Below are positions 8,967 to 17,328 of a DNA stretch of 64,000 nt, one piece after another. A program made the position numbers and the translations under genes. The notes beneath the pieces are model-generated. The model was not told where the DNA came from and searched no databases. It saw nothing but the letters and a program-made list of their open reading frames with translations. The stretch covers positions 80,535 through 144,534 of the forward strand of contig CAZRWD010000006.1 of assembly GCA_964603785.1 (NCBI GenBank). Reading direction: 5' to 3'. Origin of the DNA: CAZRWD01 sp964603785. Its GTDB lineage: Bacteria; Fermentibacterota; Fermentibacteria; Fermentibacterales; Fermentibacteraceae. Each line of letters begins with the position of its first letter. Position 1 is the first letter of the stretch.

Positions 8967-9670
8967 CCGCCCTGTCCGTCCTCTTCCGTCCCGGCCAGGA
9001 AGGATGCCAGGCTCCTGGGCCCCGCGAGCCCGTCCAGACCGGGCAGCGCAGCGGTCAGGGCCCTAACCAGCGAGGCCTCGGGAAGGGCGCCCTCGGCGAA
9101 GAGCAGATCGTTGACCACGGTGCGGGGAACTCCCTGGACTCCGTACCTTGCCGAGACCTCGGGGAATTCGTTCGCCTCGACCACCTCCGCCTTCACGCGG
9201 GGGCAGGCCATGGCCATGCGGAGGGCCAGCACGGCCGAAGCCGGGCAGTAGGGGCAGGTCGGAGTGACGAAGACCTTCATCACGAGATCCCTGTCGAGGC
9301 CCGACAGGAAGGCCGTGGTGGCGGGGTCGAGGTTCTCCTCCCCGGAGCCCGCGTCGACCAGGGCGGTGAGCAGCGTAGTGAACTCGTACCCCGAAGGCGT
9401 CCCGTAGAAGCGGGCTCTCCCGTCGCCGATGACTATCGCCGGGACCCGCTCGATGCCGTCCTCCCCGCCGCGCGAGGTGTCTATGAGAGGATTGAGCTTC
9501 TCCAGCCTTAGCCTGTCGCCGAGGCCGGCCAGCTCGTCGAGGATCCGCTCCGTGTCGTCGCAGCCCTGGCACCCCAGCTTCTGCGTGTAGAGCCGGACCG
9601 GGACGTCGCGGGTCATCGCCGCGAACATCTCCCTGACCTGCCTGGCGTTGCTGTCGGAAAGCAGTCCCAT
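8963..9670 (-). CDS. Protein disulfide oxidoreductase (glutaredoxin-like, two CxxC sites)
   Basis: A 235-residue protein made of two thioredoxin folds, each with a redox motif: CQGC at residues 34-37 and CPYC at residues 139-142. Each fold also carries a cis-proline loop (ERVPAIV and VQGVPRTVV). This is the architecture of the protein disulfide oxidoreductases (PDO) of thermophiles and anaerobes and of the AhpF N-terminal domain, where the second CxxC receives electrons from thioredoxin reductase. The ATG at 9670 has AGGAGGAG just upstream. It lies 8 bases after trxB, so TrxB is the likely reductant. Confidence 0.88.
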   Translation of the reverse strand: MGLLSDSNARQVREMFAAMTRDVPVRLYTQKLGCQGCDDTERILDELAGLGDRLRLEKLNPLIDTSRGGEDGIERVPAIVIGDGRARFYGTPSGYEFTTLLTALVDAGSGEENLDPATTAFLSGLDRDLVMKVFVTPTCPYCPASAVLALRMAMACPRVKAEVVEANEFPEVSARYGVQGVPRTVVNDLLFAEGALPEASLVRALTAALPGLDGLAGPRSLASFLAGTEEDGQGG

Positions 9671-9678
9671 CTCTCCTC

Positions 9679-10644
9679 CTAGGAGCCCAGCTCCAGGAAG
9701 TGCCATGCCGCCGCCGCGGCCCTTGCGCCGTCCGCTGCCGCGGTGACCACCTGGCGGAGGGGGTTGGCGGTTACGTCCCCCGCCGCGTAGACGGCCTCCC
9801 GCGAGGTGCGGACATGGTCGGTCGTCCAGACGGTTCCGTCCCCGTTGAGCCTCACGAGATCCCTGAACGGTTCCGTGGCGGGCCTTCTCCCCACGTAGAT
9901 GAAGATGCCGTCGATCTCGACCGTGACCCGGCCTCCTGGGGTCTCCAGCACCGCCGCCTCGACTCCGGCCGGCCCCCCCCGTATCTCCAGCAGCCTCGAA
10001 CTCCACATGACCGAGCACTTCGGGTGGGAGAGGATCTTCTCGGCAAGGGCGGGCTCGGCGCGCAGTGCGTCCCTTCTGTGGACCACCGTGACCGACGAGG
10101 CGAAACCCGTCAGATGGAGGGCCTCCTTGACGGCGCTGTCGCCGCCCCCGATCACCATGAGCCGCCTGTCCCTGAAGAAGGGCGCGTCGCACGTGGCGCA
10201 GTAGCTCACGCCACGCCCCGAGAACTCCTCCTCGCCGGGGACTCCCAGCTTCGCGGGGGCCGCCCCGGTAGCTATCACCAGGGACCGGCAGACGATCACG
10301 CCCGAGTCGGTGGCGACCCTGAACGAACCGCCCGCCGCCTCGGCCCCCCTCGCATAGTCCGAGAGGAACACCGAGCCCGAGGAGACGGCCTGCTCCCTCA
10401 TGGACTCGACCAGCCCGGAGCCGGTCGTCGAAGCGATCCCCGGATAGTTCTCGATCCTGTCGGTCAGGGCGGCCTGCCCGCCCGGCTGCCACCCCTCCAG
10501 GACGAGATGGTCGATCCTGTACCTGGCGAGGTACAGAGCCGCCGTCAGGCCCGCGGGCCCTCCACCGGCGACCGCGACACGGGTCTCCCTCTCCTTCTCC
10601 CCGGAGGAGGGGCCGATGGTCCCCACCCGGAGGTCGAGATCCAT
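9679..10644 (-). CDS. trxB: Thioredoxin reductase
   Basis: A 321-residue protein of normal TrxB length. It has an N-terminal FAD-binding GGGPAGLTAALY, the redox-active CATC at residues 149-152, a NAD(P)H-binding GGGDSAVKEAL, and the closing FAD segment YAAGDV. It transfers electrons from NAD(P)H through FAD to thioredoxin or to the downstream two-CxxC oxidoreductase. It starts one base after the thioredoxin stop and is followed at once by the oxidoreductase gene, so the three form one redox operon. The first 20 residues before the FAD motif are longer than usual; an internal start cannot be excluded. Confidence 0.95.
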   Translation of the reverse strand: MDLDLRVGTIGPSSGEKERETRVAVAGGGPAGLTAALYLARYRIDHLVLEGWQPGGQAALTDRIENYPGIASTTGSGLVESMREQAVSSGSVFLSDYARGAEAAGGSFRVATDSGVIVCRSLVIATGAAPAKLGVPGEEEFSGRGVSYCATCDAPFFRDRRLMVIGGGDSAVKEALHLTGFASSVTVVHRRDALRAEPALAEKILSHPKCSVMWSSRLLEIRGGPAGVEAAVLETPGGRVTVEIDGIFIYVGRRPATEPFRDLVRLNGDGTVWTTDHVRTSREAVYAAGDVTANPLRQVVTAAADGARAAAAAWHFLELGS

Positions 10645-10645
10645 C

Positions 10646-10975
10646 CTACTGGCCGCCGCCCGAGATGGAGAGGAGGTGGGAGCGGAGGGACGGCTTGTCC
10701 CTGAAGCCCACGAGCCTGTCGATCTCCGAGCCGTTCCTGTAGACGATCATGGTCGGCACCCCGCGGATCCCGAGGCTGTTGGCCTCGTTCTGGCACTGGT
10801 CGACGTCGATCTCGTAGAAGTCCCAGCCGTCGAGCTCTCCCGCGAGCTGCTCCAGCACCGGGTGCAGCATCCGGCACGGCCCGCACCAGGTCGCTCCGAA
10901 GTCCACCAGCACATGCCTGTCCGACACCGCCGTAACCACCGGCAGCTCGCCGCCGGATATCTTCCTGAGGGCCAT
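10646..10975 (-). CDS. trxA: Thioredoxin
   Basis: A 109-residue protein with the active site WCGPC (Cys31 and Cys34) and the cis-proline segment RGVPTMIVY. It reduces protein disulfides and is recharged by TrxB, encoded directly downstream. The ATG at 10975 has GAGGAG about 7 bases upstream. It is the first gene of the minus-strand redox operon and is divergent from the gene at 11111; the shared 135-base gap must hold both promoters, but no strong -35/-10 pair stands out. Confidence 0.95.
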   Translation of the reverse strand: MALRKISGGELPVVTAVSDRHVLVDFGATWCGPCRMLHPVLEQLAGELDGWDFYEIDVDQCQNEANSLGIRGVPTMIVYRNGSEIDRLVGFRDKPSLRSHLLSISGGGQ

Positions 10976-11110
10976 TGGACACTCCTCTCGTGGTTTTTGC
11001 AGTTCAAACGAAGGATGCAGCCCGCAGGTTCCCGATCCTCCCGGCGTCCCGGCGGGGGCTGTCGTCCGGATCAGCCCGGAGCATATTGCGAACAACGCGG
11101 GAGGTGCAAC

Positions 11111-12742
11111 ATGGGCCTCGAATCGAGGCTTGCCATCGAGGAGTTCGAGACCCTGGCCAAGGGTGTGATCCTGAGGGGATACTACCGGCCCGGGGGGGAG
11201 TCCGGAGCCAGCCTGCGAAAGCTCATGGGCGTATCCTCCCCCGCCCTGTACCCCTTCGTGAACGATCCGGACAGGATAGATACGGATGCCCTTTCCTACG
11301 TTCTGATGAGGCTCCCCGACGGGATCTGGTCCGTCAGGCAGATAACGGTCGTCCGGGAGATAGAGGACGCGGTCGCGGGCGACTTCCTCCCGGTCGGCAC
11401 CAGGTCCCGGAGGAGACCGACCTACCGGACGGGACCCTCCAGCTTCGTCACCGCCTTCAGGGGCGGCATGAGCGATCTCCTGGACTTCATCTCGGCTGTG
11501 ACCTGCCTCCAGATCGAGTCGGACAAGATACGGGCCAGGTATGCCGCCTTCAGGGCGAAGCTCGAGGAGGATCCGGACCTGGTCTCCGTCTGGAGGGAGG
11601 TGGAGGCCGCGGGAGCCGGAGGGGCCGGTGAGGACCCGGATCGCCGCAGGTCGGTCCTGCACGACCTCTCCGTGGAGTTCCGGTGCGAGTACGGATCCGT
11701 GAAGGCGCTGGACGCCGCGCTGGAGGGGAGGCTCCTCGAGGTGGTGAAGGCCATAGCCGGATCGGGGCCCCGTGACCTGAAGGTTGTCTTCTCGGACCGG
11801 TTCGGGCTGGTCGGCATGTACAGCCGCAAGGCCAAGGCCTGGTCGGCCTCGCTTCTGGCCGAGGTCCGGAGGCTGGGCCTGTCCGGGAGGCCGGTCTTCA
11901 TCATCTCGAGCAACAGGCACAGCATCGTGAACTGCCTCTCGCCGTACCTGCGCGAGAACAGTGTCGCCCTTGGCATGTCCGACGCATCCGACTACGCATC
12001 CGCCAGAGCCGCCCTGGCCGACGAGGGACCAGCCGCCGAGCGCTCGCTGCGTGACGCCGCCGGAGGCCTGCACCTCCTGGCCACCCCGCCGGACATGCCC
12101 TTCTGCCAGATCGTGGACGCCGCGAAGGTGGACCTCTCCCTCGCCGATCCCAGGCTCGCCGGTTCCGTCACGAAGGACTGCGCCGTGTTCAACATCGACT
12201 ATGCCTTCGGCGAGGAGGGCTTCTTCCTGCTGAACGAGATGCTGGAGGTGTTCGGAGGCGACGTGGCGGGAGTCTACATCGTGGGCAAGGCCGGGACGCT
12301 CGGCGGTGCGAGAGGCGACATGATGCTGCCCTCCTTCTTCGTGAAGCAGGGTTCGGGAGATGTCTACTCGATCGAGAACTGTCTGTCGGAGAAGGACTTC
12401 GAAGGTCTCGGGCAATTCCGTGTCCACGAGGGCGGCCCAATGCTCACCGTGGCCGGCACATTCCTCCAGAACGGCGAGGTCCTGTCATACTTCCGGGACA
12501 ACTGGGGGGCCCTGGGGGTCGAGATGGAGGGCATACCATACGCGAGGGCGATCAGGCATGCGGTCGTGAGGGAGAGGGTGCCGCGGGGGGTGAGGGTGGG
12601 AGTCGCATACTACGCCTCCGACGCGCCTCTTGCCGGCGACCTCCTGTCGGTGCCCCTGGGCGAGAGGGGGATCGAGCCGGTGTACGCGGCCAGCGTGGCG
12701 GTCCTGAGGAACATGTTCAGGCCTCCGGCGCCGGCCTCCTGA
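11111..12742 (+). CDS. Uncharacterised protein with nucleoside-phosphorylase-like C-terminal domain
   Basis: A 543-residue cytosolic protein with no signal peptide, starting at an ATG with GGGAGG 6 bases upstream. Residues 1-300 are helical and unrecognised. The C-terminal part (about 300-540) has the order of motifs of the purine/uridine phosphorylase fold: a glycine-rich phosphate-site-like GKAGTLGG near residue 397, and GVEMEGIPYA near residue 472, equivalent to the VEMEA/VEMEG ribose-binding signature of UDP/MTA/PNP phosphorylases. It may bind or cleave a nucleoside or related ligand; the catalytic residues cannot be confirmed by eye. It overlaps the convergent gene at 12717 by 26 bases. 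Confidence 0.8.
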   Translation: MGLESRLAIEEFETLAKGVILRGYYRPGGESGASLRKLMGVSSPALYPFVNDPDRIDTDALSYVLMRLPDGIWSVRQITVVREIEDAVAGDFLPVGTRSRRRPTYRTGPSSFVTAFRGGMSDLLDFISAVTCLQIESDKIRARYAAFRAKLEEDPDLVSVWREVEAAGAGGAGEDPDRRRSVLHDLSVEFRCEYGSVKALDAALEGRLLEVVKAIAGSGPRDLKVVFSDRFGLVGMYSRKAKAWSASLLAEVRRLGLSGRPVFIISSNRHSIVNCLSPYLRENSVALGMSDASDYASARAALADEGPAAERSLRDAAGGLHLLATPPDMPFCQIVDAAKVDLSLADPRLAGSVTKDCAVFNIDYAFGEEGFFLLNEMLEVFGGDVAGVYIVGKAGTLGGARGDMMLPSFFVKQGSGDVYSIENCLSEKDFEGLGQFRVHEGGPMLTVAGTFLQNGEVLSYFRDNWGALGVEMEGIPYARAIRHAVVRERVPRGVRVGVAYYASDAPLAGDLLSVPLGERGIEPVYAASVAVLRNMFRPPAPAS

Positions 12743-13025
12743 GTATCAGGACGGCTCCGCCCAGGCAGTCTCCGATGGATGCGACCCTCCAGCCCTCCTT
12801 CTCCTTCTGGCCGATGAGCTGCGCCACGTTGTCCTTCATCTTCCAGAAGAGCTGGACGACCTCGTGGTTCCAGAGCCCGCCCTCGCGGATCATCACGAGG
12901 ATGCTGCCGCTGAACACCTCGCCGAGCGTGGCGACGCTCCAGCCGTCGGGCTCCATGTCCCTTATGACCTTCTCGAGCGCGCCCCTGCTCTTCCACGAAG
13001 CGGCTATCACCTTGTGCTCCATCAT
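12717..13025 (-). CDS. Small protein with two DUF4177-like repeats
   Basis: A 102-residue protein. It contains two similar halves: DGWSVATLGEVFSGSILVMI and, about 45 residues later, EGWRVASIGDCLGGAVLIL. Each is preceded by a helix. The pattern 'eGWrva..g....ailirR' resembles DUF4177-type small domains, whose function is unknown. The ATG overlaps the stop of the aminotransferase gene (TGATG) with GGAGG just upstream, so the two are co-translated. It ends inside the convergent gene at 11111-12742. Confidence 0.65.
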   Translation of the reverse strand: MMEHKVIAASWKSRGALEKVIRDMEPDGWSVATLGEVFSGSILVMIREGGLWNHEVVQLFWKMKDNVAQLIGQKEKEGWRVASIGDCLGGAVLILRRPAPEA

Positions 13026-14557
13026 CACCCTCCGGTAGACCGGTTGCCGGCAGCCCCGCCGACCCCGGGGATCCCGAGATCGAGCCGCGGCACCGGCTGC
13101 TCGAAGCCGCTGCCCGTCCACTCGTACTCGCCCGAGGCGGTGCGTCCGTACAGGTGTTCGTACTCCCTCCACCGTCCCGCCAGGTCCTCCAGCGAGTCGA
13201 TCAGGAACTCGAGGTCGTCGGGGTCGGTGACGGGCGAGATCGATACCCGGACCCATCCCGGCTTGCTCCAGACGTCGCCGTCGTCCAGAGCCTTCCGGAT
13301 CCGTCTCGATGTCGCCTCGTCGATGTTCAGCAGGTGGTGGCCGTATGTCCCCGCGCACATGCAGCCCGACCTCACCTGGATGCCGTACAGGTCGTTGAGG
13401 AGGCGGACGGCCAGGCTGTGCCAGAGGGCGGAGCGGTGGAGGACGAGCGAGAAGACGCCCAGCCTCCTGTGGGCGGGGTTCCCCAGTATCTCGATGTCCG
13501 GGTGGCGGGAGACACGCGAGAGGAACCTCCCGCAGAGCTCGTGCTCCGCCGCCAGCATGAGGTCGGTGCCGATCGACTCCTTGAGCCCGAACACGAGGCC
13601 GGCCCTGATTATCTGCACTATCGGCGGGGTCCCGCCCTCCTCCCTGTGCTCGATGTCGCCCAGGTAGCGATGTTCATCCGGGCTCGTGTAGAGCACGGTC
13701 CCGCCACCGGGATCGACCGGGACGCGGTTCGTGAAGAGAGCTCTTCCCGCCGCGAGGACGCCCGGGGTCTGCGGCCCGCCGGTGAACTTGTGGGTCGAGA
13801 TGAACACCGCGTCCTTCCTCCTGCCCTCTCCGCCTTCGGGGTGGAGCTCGACGGGCATGTAGGGGGCGCCCGCCGCATAGTCGAAGAAGGCCAGGCCGTC
13901 CGCGGCGTGCATGGTCTCGGCCAGGGCGTCGACGTCGTTCACGATGCCCGTGACGTTCGACGCGGCGGAGAAGGTGCCCATCCTGTGCTTCCGCTCCCTC
14001 ACCTCCGGCAGCGAGAGCTGCCTCTCCAGGTCCCTCCAGTCGATCCTGCCCTCGGCGTCGAATTCCACGAAACGCGTCTCCGCGAGGGTCTCCCGCCAGG
14101 AGATGTCGTTCGAGTGGTGCTCCATGCGGGATCTGAACACCACGGGCCTGAACTCGGGGGGGACCTTCTCGCGGCACCCGCAGGCCTCCATGATCTGGTC
14201 GGGCAGCCGCAGGCCCATCGCGCCGATCAGCCTGTTGATCGCTCCGGTCGAGCCGGCCCCGGTGAACAGGACCACGTCGTCATCGCGGGCGCCCAGGGCG
14301 GATGCGACCGTGCTGCGCGCCTGTTCGACGTAGGCGGTCATCCTCCGTCCCGAGTCGCTGCTCGACGTATGGGTGTTGGCCATGTGGGGAAGGACCTCCC
14401 TGGAGATGAGGTCCTCTATCGGCATGAACGGCAGGCCCGAGGCTATGTAGTCGAAGTAGCGCCTCTGCCTCCTGCCGAAGGGGGTCTCGATGCAGGCGCC
14501 CCTGCCCGCGGTGTTCTCCCTCAGCCAGACCAGTCTCGGATCGTCGAGGACGGACAT
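13025..14557 (-). CDS. Class V aminotransferase (cysteine-desulfurase-like PLP enzyme)
   Basis: A 510-residue PLP-dependent enzyme of the aminotransferase class V fold. It shows a conserved N-terminal YFDYIASGLP segment, FTGAGSTGAINRLIG for cofactor phosphate binding, FFDYAAG, and STHKFTGG in which Lys257 should bind PLP. It is about 100 residues longer than IscS or SufS. No Fe-S assembly partners are adjacent, so it may be a desulfurase, selenocysteine lyase or an amine-metabolism enzyme. The ATG at 14557 has GGAGGTGG upstream. It follows the sugar transferase by 11 bases and is coupled to the 102-residue gene after it. Confidence 0.85.
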   Translation of the reverse strand: MSVLDDPRLVWLRENTAGRGACIETPFGRRQRRYFDYIASGLPFMPIEDLISREVLPHMANTHTSSSDSGRRMTAYVEQARSTVASALGARDDDVVLFTGAGSTGAINRLIGAMGLRLPDQIMEACGCREKVPPEFRPVVFRSRMEHHSNDISWRETLAETRFVEFDAEGRIDWRDLERQLSLPEVRERKHRMGTFSAASNVTGIVNDVDALAETMHAADGLAFFDYAAGAPYMPVELHPEGGEGRRKDAVFISTHKFTGGPQTPGVLAAGRALFTNRVPVDPGGGTVLYTSPDEHRYLGDIEHREEGGTPPIVQIIRAGLVFGLKESIGTDLMLAAEHELCGRFLSRVSRHPDIEILGNPAHRRLGVFSLVLHRSALWHSLAVRLLNDLYGIQVRSGCMCAGTYGHHLLNIDEATSRRIRKALDDGDVWSKPGWVRVSISPVTDPDDLEFLIDSLEDLAGRWREYEHLYGRTASGEYEWTGSGFEQPVPRLDLGIPGVGGAAGNRSTGG

Positions 14558-14568
14558 CCCACCTCCTC

Positions 14569-16014
14569 CTAGTAGGCGCCCCTGCGCTCGAAGATGGCCG
14601 GCACTGTCAGGAGGAGTATCGAGAGGTCCAGCCAGACCGACCAGTTGTCGACATAGTAGAGGTCGAGCTTCACCATCTCGTCGAAGCCGAGACGGCTCCT
14701 CCCGGATATCTGCCAGACCCCCGTCATGCCCGGAATCGTCTGCAGCCTCTTCAGGTGGCGCTCGGAGTATGTCTCCACCTCCTCCGGCAGCGGAGGTCTC
14801 GGACCGACGAGGCTCATCTCGCCCCTGAGGACGTTAAGGATCTGCGGGAGCTCGTCCAGGCTGAGCCGCCTGAGCAGCCTCCCGACCCTCGTGACCCTCG
14901 GATCGCGCCGGATCTTGAACAGAGGGCCCGAAGCCTCGTTCATGGCCAGGAGGACCGACTTCTCGTCCTCGGCCCCGACCCGCATGGACCTGAACTTGAA
15001 CATCCTGAAGGGCCTGTTGTACCTGCCGAGCCGGGTCTGGGAGTAGAAGACCGGGAGTCCGTCGTCCATGACTATCATGGCGGATATGACGAGACACAGC
15101 GGGGCGAGGAACGGTATGGCCATCAACGAGAGGGAGACGTCGAGCAGCCGCTTCAGGAGGCTCCTGAAGCCCCGGAGCGGCGAGGGCACGGCCTCGATGA
15201 GCGTCGTGCCTCCCAGGCTCGTCACCCTGGTCGTGTGGCTCACGAGCGTGAAGACATCGGGTACGAGCATGTAGGGAAGGCCGGAATGCTCGCAGAGGTA
15301 GATCAGGTCGGCGGTCTCGTCCCTCGACATGGAAGGGTCGGCTATGAGAAGGAGATCGGCCTCCCTGGCTTCCAGCCATGCTCCGAGATCGTCCGGCGAT
15401 TCGGCCTCGACGGCGCGCTCGGACCTGGTCGTGCGGGGTGCGATGAAGCCGAGCAGCAGGGCGGGGACCGCACCCCCGGCCGAAAGGTGTCTGGAGAGGT
15501 CGGCCGCGAGCCGCCCGCAGCCGTAGACCGCTGCGCGCCTGAGTCTCCCCGATCTGGCGGCCAGGCCCGCCGAGATCCGGCGCGAGCACCAGTGCCAGAC
15601 TGCGAGGAGGATGGAGGAGGAGGGGAAGGAGAAGAGCAGGACGAACCTGGAGAAGAAGAGCTGCCTCACCGCGAAGCTGAATGCGAGGGTCAGCACCATG
15701 GCCATGAATGTGGATCGCATTATCCAGGCCAGCTCCTCGATGTGCGCGAGGCCCCAGTTGCGCCTGTATGCTCCGAAGGCCTGCAGGATCATCACGGTGA
15801 CGACGCCCATGACAACACCCGAGAGCAGGTAGTGCGAGGCCGAGAGGCGGAATTCCCCCGACCTCTCGAGGGTCCTCCGGAAGAGCGCCGCGAGCAGGGT
15901 GTGGCGCATCCAGAACCCCAGCATGAACACTCCGACGACTATCGAGACGTCACCCGCAGCCGTCGCGATAGGCGCGAGCCTGTTCTGGAGGGGGTTCAGC
16001 GATTTCGCGGACAT
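14569..16014 (-). CDS. Undecaprenyl-phosphate sugar phosphotransferase (WbaP/exopolysaccharide type)
   Basis: A 481-residue membrane enzyme that should transfer a hexose-1-phosphate from a nucleotide sugar to undecaprenyl phosphate, the first step of O-antigen or exopolysaccharide synthesis. Several transmembrane segments lie in residues 20-130, a Rossmann-like region around 150-260, one membrane segment near 290, and the conserved catalytic domain follows (FKFRSMR, GRLLRRLSLDELPQ, LVGPRPP, GMTGVWQISGRS). This is the classical bacterial sugar transferase domain. It overlaps the upstream GT2 gene by 19 bases, so both probably serve one surface-polysaccharide pathway. Confidence 0.93.
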   Translation of the reverse strand: MSAKSLNPLQNRLAPIATAAGDVSIVVGVFMLGFWMRHTLLAALFRRTLERSGEFRLSASHYLLSGVVMGVVTVMILQAFGAYRRNWGLAHIEELAWIMRSTFMAMVLTLAFSFAVRQLFFSRFVLLFSFPSSSILLAVWHWCSRRISAGLAARSGRLRRAAVYGCGRLAADLSRHLSAGGAVPALLLGFIAPRTTRSERAVEAESPDDLGAWLEAREADLLLIADPSMSRDETADLIYLCEHSGLPYMLVPDVFTLVSHTTRVTSLGGTTLIEAVPSPLRGFRSLLKRLLDVSLSLMAIPFLAPLCLVISAMIVMDDGLPVFYSQTRLGRYNRPFRMFKFRSMRVGAEDEKSVLLAMNEASGPLFKIRRDPRVTRVGRLLRRLSLDELPQILNVLRGEMSLVGPRPPLPEEVETYSERHLKRLQTIPGMTGVWQISGRSRLGFDEMVKLDLYYVDNWSVWLDLSILLLTVPAIFERRGAY

Positions 16015-16796
16015 CTTCCCGTAAGCGCCTCCGGATGGTCGGCGAAGAATCTAACCATGCTCGACAGGTGTAGCCACAGAGCCCTGCCCGGCCTTCCGGC
16101 GCTCTGCCTCCTGGGCACGTGCACCATCGTGGAGGAAGGGCAGTACCAGACCTCCATCCCGCTCTCCCATGCCCTCCAGCAGAGATCCACGTCCTCGAAA
16201 TACAGGAAGTATCTGCGGGACATGGTTCCAAACCGCTCGCGACCGGCCGCGGTCACCCACAGCGCCGCGCCCACGAGCCAGTCCGCCCGGGAGGGGGCCG
16301 ACAGGTCCGCATCCGGCATGTGCCGCTCCAGGTAAGCCCTCCCGGCCCTGGTCGCCCCCAGCGGCGTCCTCCTCGCTGCGATCTCCAGGGGACCCGGGAA
16401 GGTTCGTGCCGTGGACTGCGTATTGCCTGATCGATCGACCATGCGGGGTCCGATGACTCCTGCGCGGGGATGGAGGCGCTCGACCGCCCCCAGCTCGGGA
16501 AGGGCGCCCGGGAGCACCTCGACATCGGGGTTCATGAAGAGGATCGAGCCGGGAGGGCAGAGCGACGCCGCCAGGTCGTTGGCCCTGGCGAGCCCCAGGT
16601 TCCGGCGGGAGCGCAGCATCCTGGCCCGGGGGAACCCCCTGACCACCTCGACCGTCCGGTCGGTGGAGGCGTTGTCGATGACCACGGTCTCCCTGGGAGC
16701 CTCCGAGGACGGCAGCGCGTAGACGGACCCGAGCGTGCGCCCGATGGTCTCGGCGCTGTTGTATGCTGTGATCACGAGGGAGACTTCAGTCGGCAT
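15996..16796 (-). CDS. Family 2 glycosyltransferase (rhamnosyltransferase-like)
   Basis: A 266-residue GT-A glycosyltransferase beginning MPTEVSLVITAYNSAETI, the usual GT2 nucleotide-binding start. DNASTDRT and a DxD-like MNPDVEV follow, then FLYFEDVDLCWRAWESG, the acceptor-side motif of rhamnosyl/N-glycosyltransferases with a WbbL-like layout. The chosen ATG at 16796 has only a weak GGGCGG upstream; the frame stays open further upstream but that part is arginine/proline-rich and does not look coding. It likely adds a sugar to the lipid-linked intermediate made by the overlapping sugar transferase. Confidence 0.88.
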   Translation of the reverse strand: MPTEVSLVITAYNSAETIGRTLGSVYALPSSEAPRETVVIDNASTDRTVEVVRGFPRARMLRSRRNLGLARANDLAASLCPPGSILFMNPDVEVLPGALPELGAVERLHPRAGVIGPRMVDRSGNTQSTARTFPGPLEIAARRTPLGATRAGRAYLERHMPDADLSAPSRADWLVGAALWVTAAGRERFGTMSRRYFLYFEDVDLCWRAWESGMEVWYCPSSTMVHVPRRQSAGRPGRALWLHLSSMVRFFADHPEALTGRCPRNR

Positions 16797-16822
16797 CGGC
16801 CGCCCAGGGCGGGAGAATGCGC

Positions 16823-16844
16823 GGGGACCGGCGAACCGGCCCCC
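16823..16844 (-). terminator. Stem-loop with UUCG-type loop after hup
   Basis: On the minus strand a 9-bp stem (GGGGGCCGG paired with CCGGTCCCC, one G-T wobble) closes a TTCG tetraloop, 14 bases after the hup stop codon. No U-tract follows, so it may limit read-through into the glycosyltransferase gene or protect the hup mRNA rather than act as a full intrinsic terminator. Confidence 0.5.
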
Positions 16845-16857
16845 ACGCAAAGGGTCG

Positions 16858-17157
16858 CTAGCGCTTCTTGCCTCTCTTGCCGGCCTCGATGGTTTCCTTG
16901 AGGGTCTTGCCGGGTTTGAAATGCGGCACCCTCTTCGCCGGGTAGGTCTTCTTGGCGTGGGTCTTGGGATCGACACCGACGCGCTGGGCCCTCAGCCTGT
17001 TGGCGAAAGTGCCGAAGCCCACCAGGCTGATCTTGGCGTCGTCCGCCTTCAGCGTCTCCATGATCCCGCCGAGGAATGCGTCGACCGCGGTGCCGGCCTG
17101 CTTCTTCGTCAGACCGGTCTTCCCGGCAACGTGGGCGATGAGATCCTTCTTAGTCAC
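16858..17157 (-). CDS. hup: HU-family nucleoid DNA-binding protein
   Basis: A 99-residue HU/IHF-type protein starting at GTG (MTKKDLIAHVAGKTGLTKKQ). It has the conserved helix pair, VGFGTF at residues 46-51, the DNA-clasping arm, PAKRVPHFKPGK, and a basic tail. Dimers bend and compact DNA. AAAGGGGG precedes the start. It has its own near-consensus promoter (17189-17217) and is followed by a strong stem-loop, consistent with a highly expressed monocistronic gene. Confidence 0.96.
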   Translation of the reverse strand: MTKKDLIAHVAGKTGLTKKQAGTAVDAFLGGIMETLKADDAKISLVGFGTFANRLRAQRVGVDPKTHAKKTYPAKRVPHFKPGKTLKETIEAGKRGKKR

Positions 17158-17188
17158 AGAGTCACCCCCTTTCCATGACTATGGCACG

Positions 17189-17217
17189 AGTGTAGACGAA
17201 AAAAAGGCTCGTGTCAA
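17189..17217 (-). promoter_or_regulatory. Sigma-70-type promoter of hup
   Basis: On the minus strand TTGACA (17212-17217) and TACACT (17189-17194) are separated by exactly 17 bases, and the spacer holds a run of seven T. This is a near-consensus housekeeping promoter about 30 bases upstream of the hup start. Confidence 0.8.
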
Positions 17218-17328
17218 GCGTACTTCTGCACCTGGATGCTCTCCGGACGAACATCGAAGGGGCCTTGACATCAGATATCATCGTATCAGAGCCATAAAAC
17301 TGCATTCCAACCTCGGAACCGGCGCGGG

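Noticed and set aside
17271..17296. TTGACA on the plus strand followed by an AT-rich segment between hup and the ferritin-like gene.
   Set aside because: No -10 box at a proper distance and no plus-strand gene downstream.
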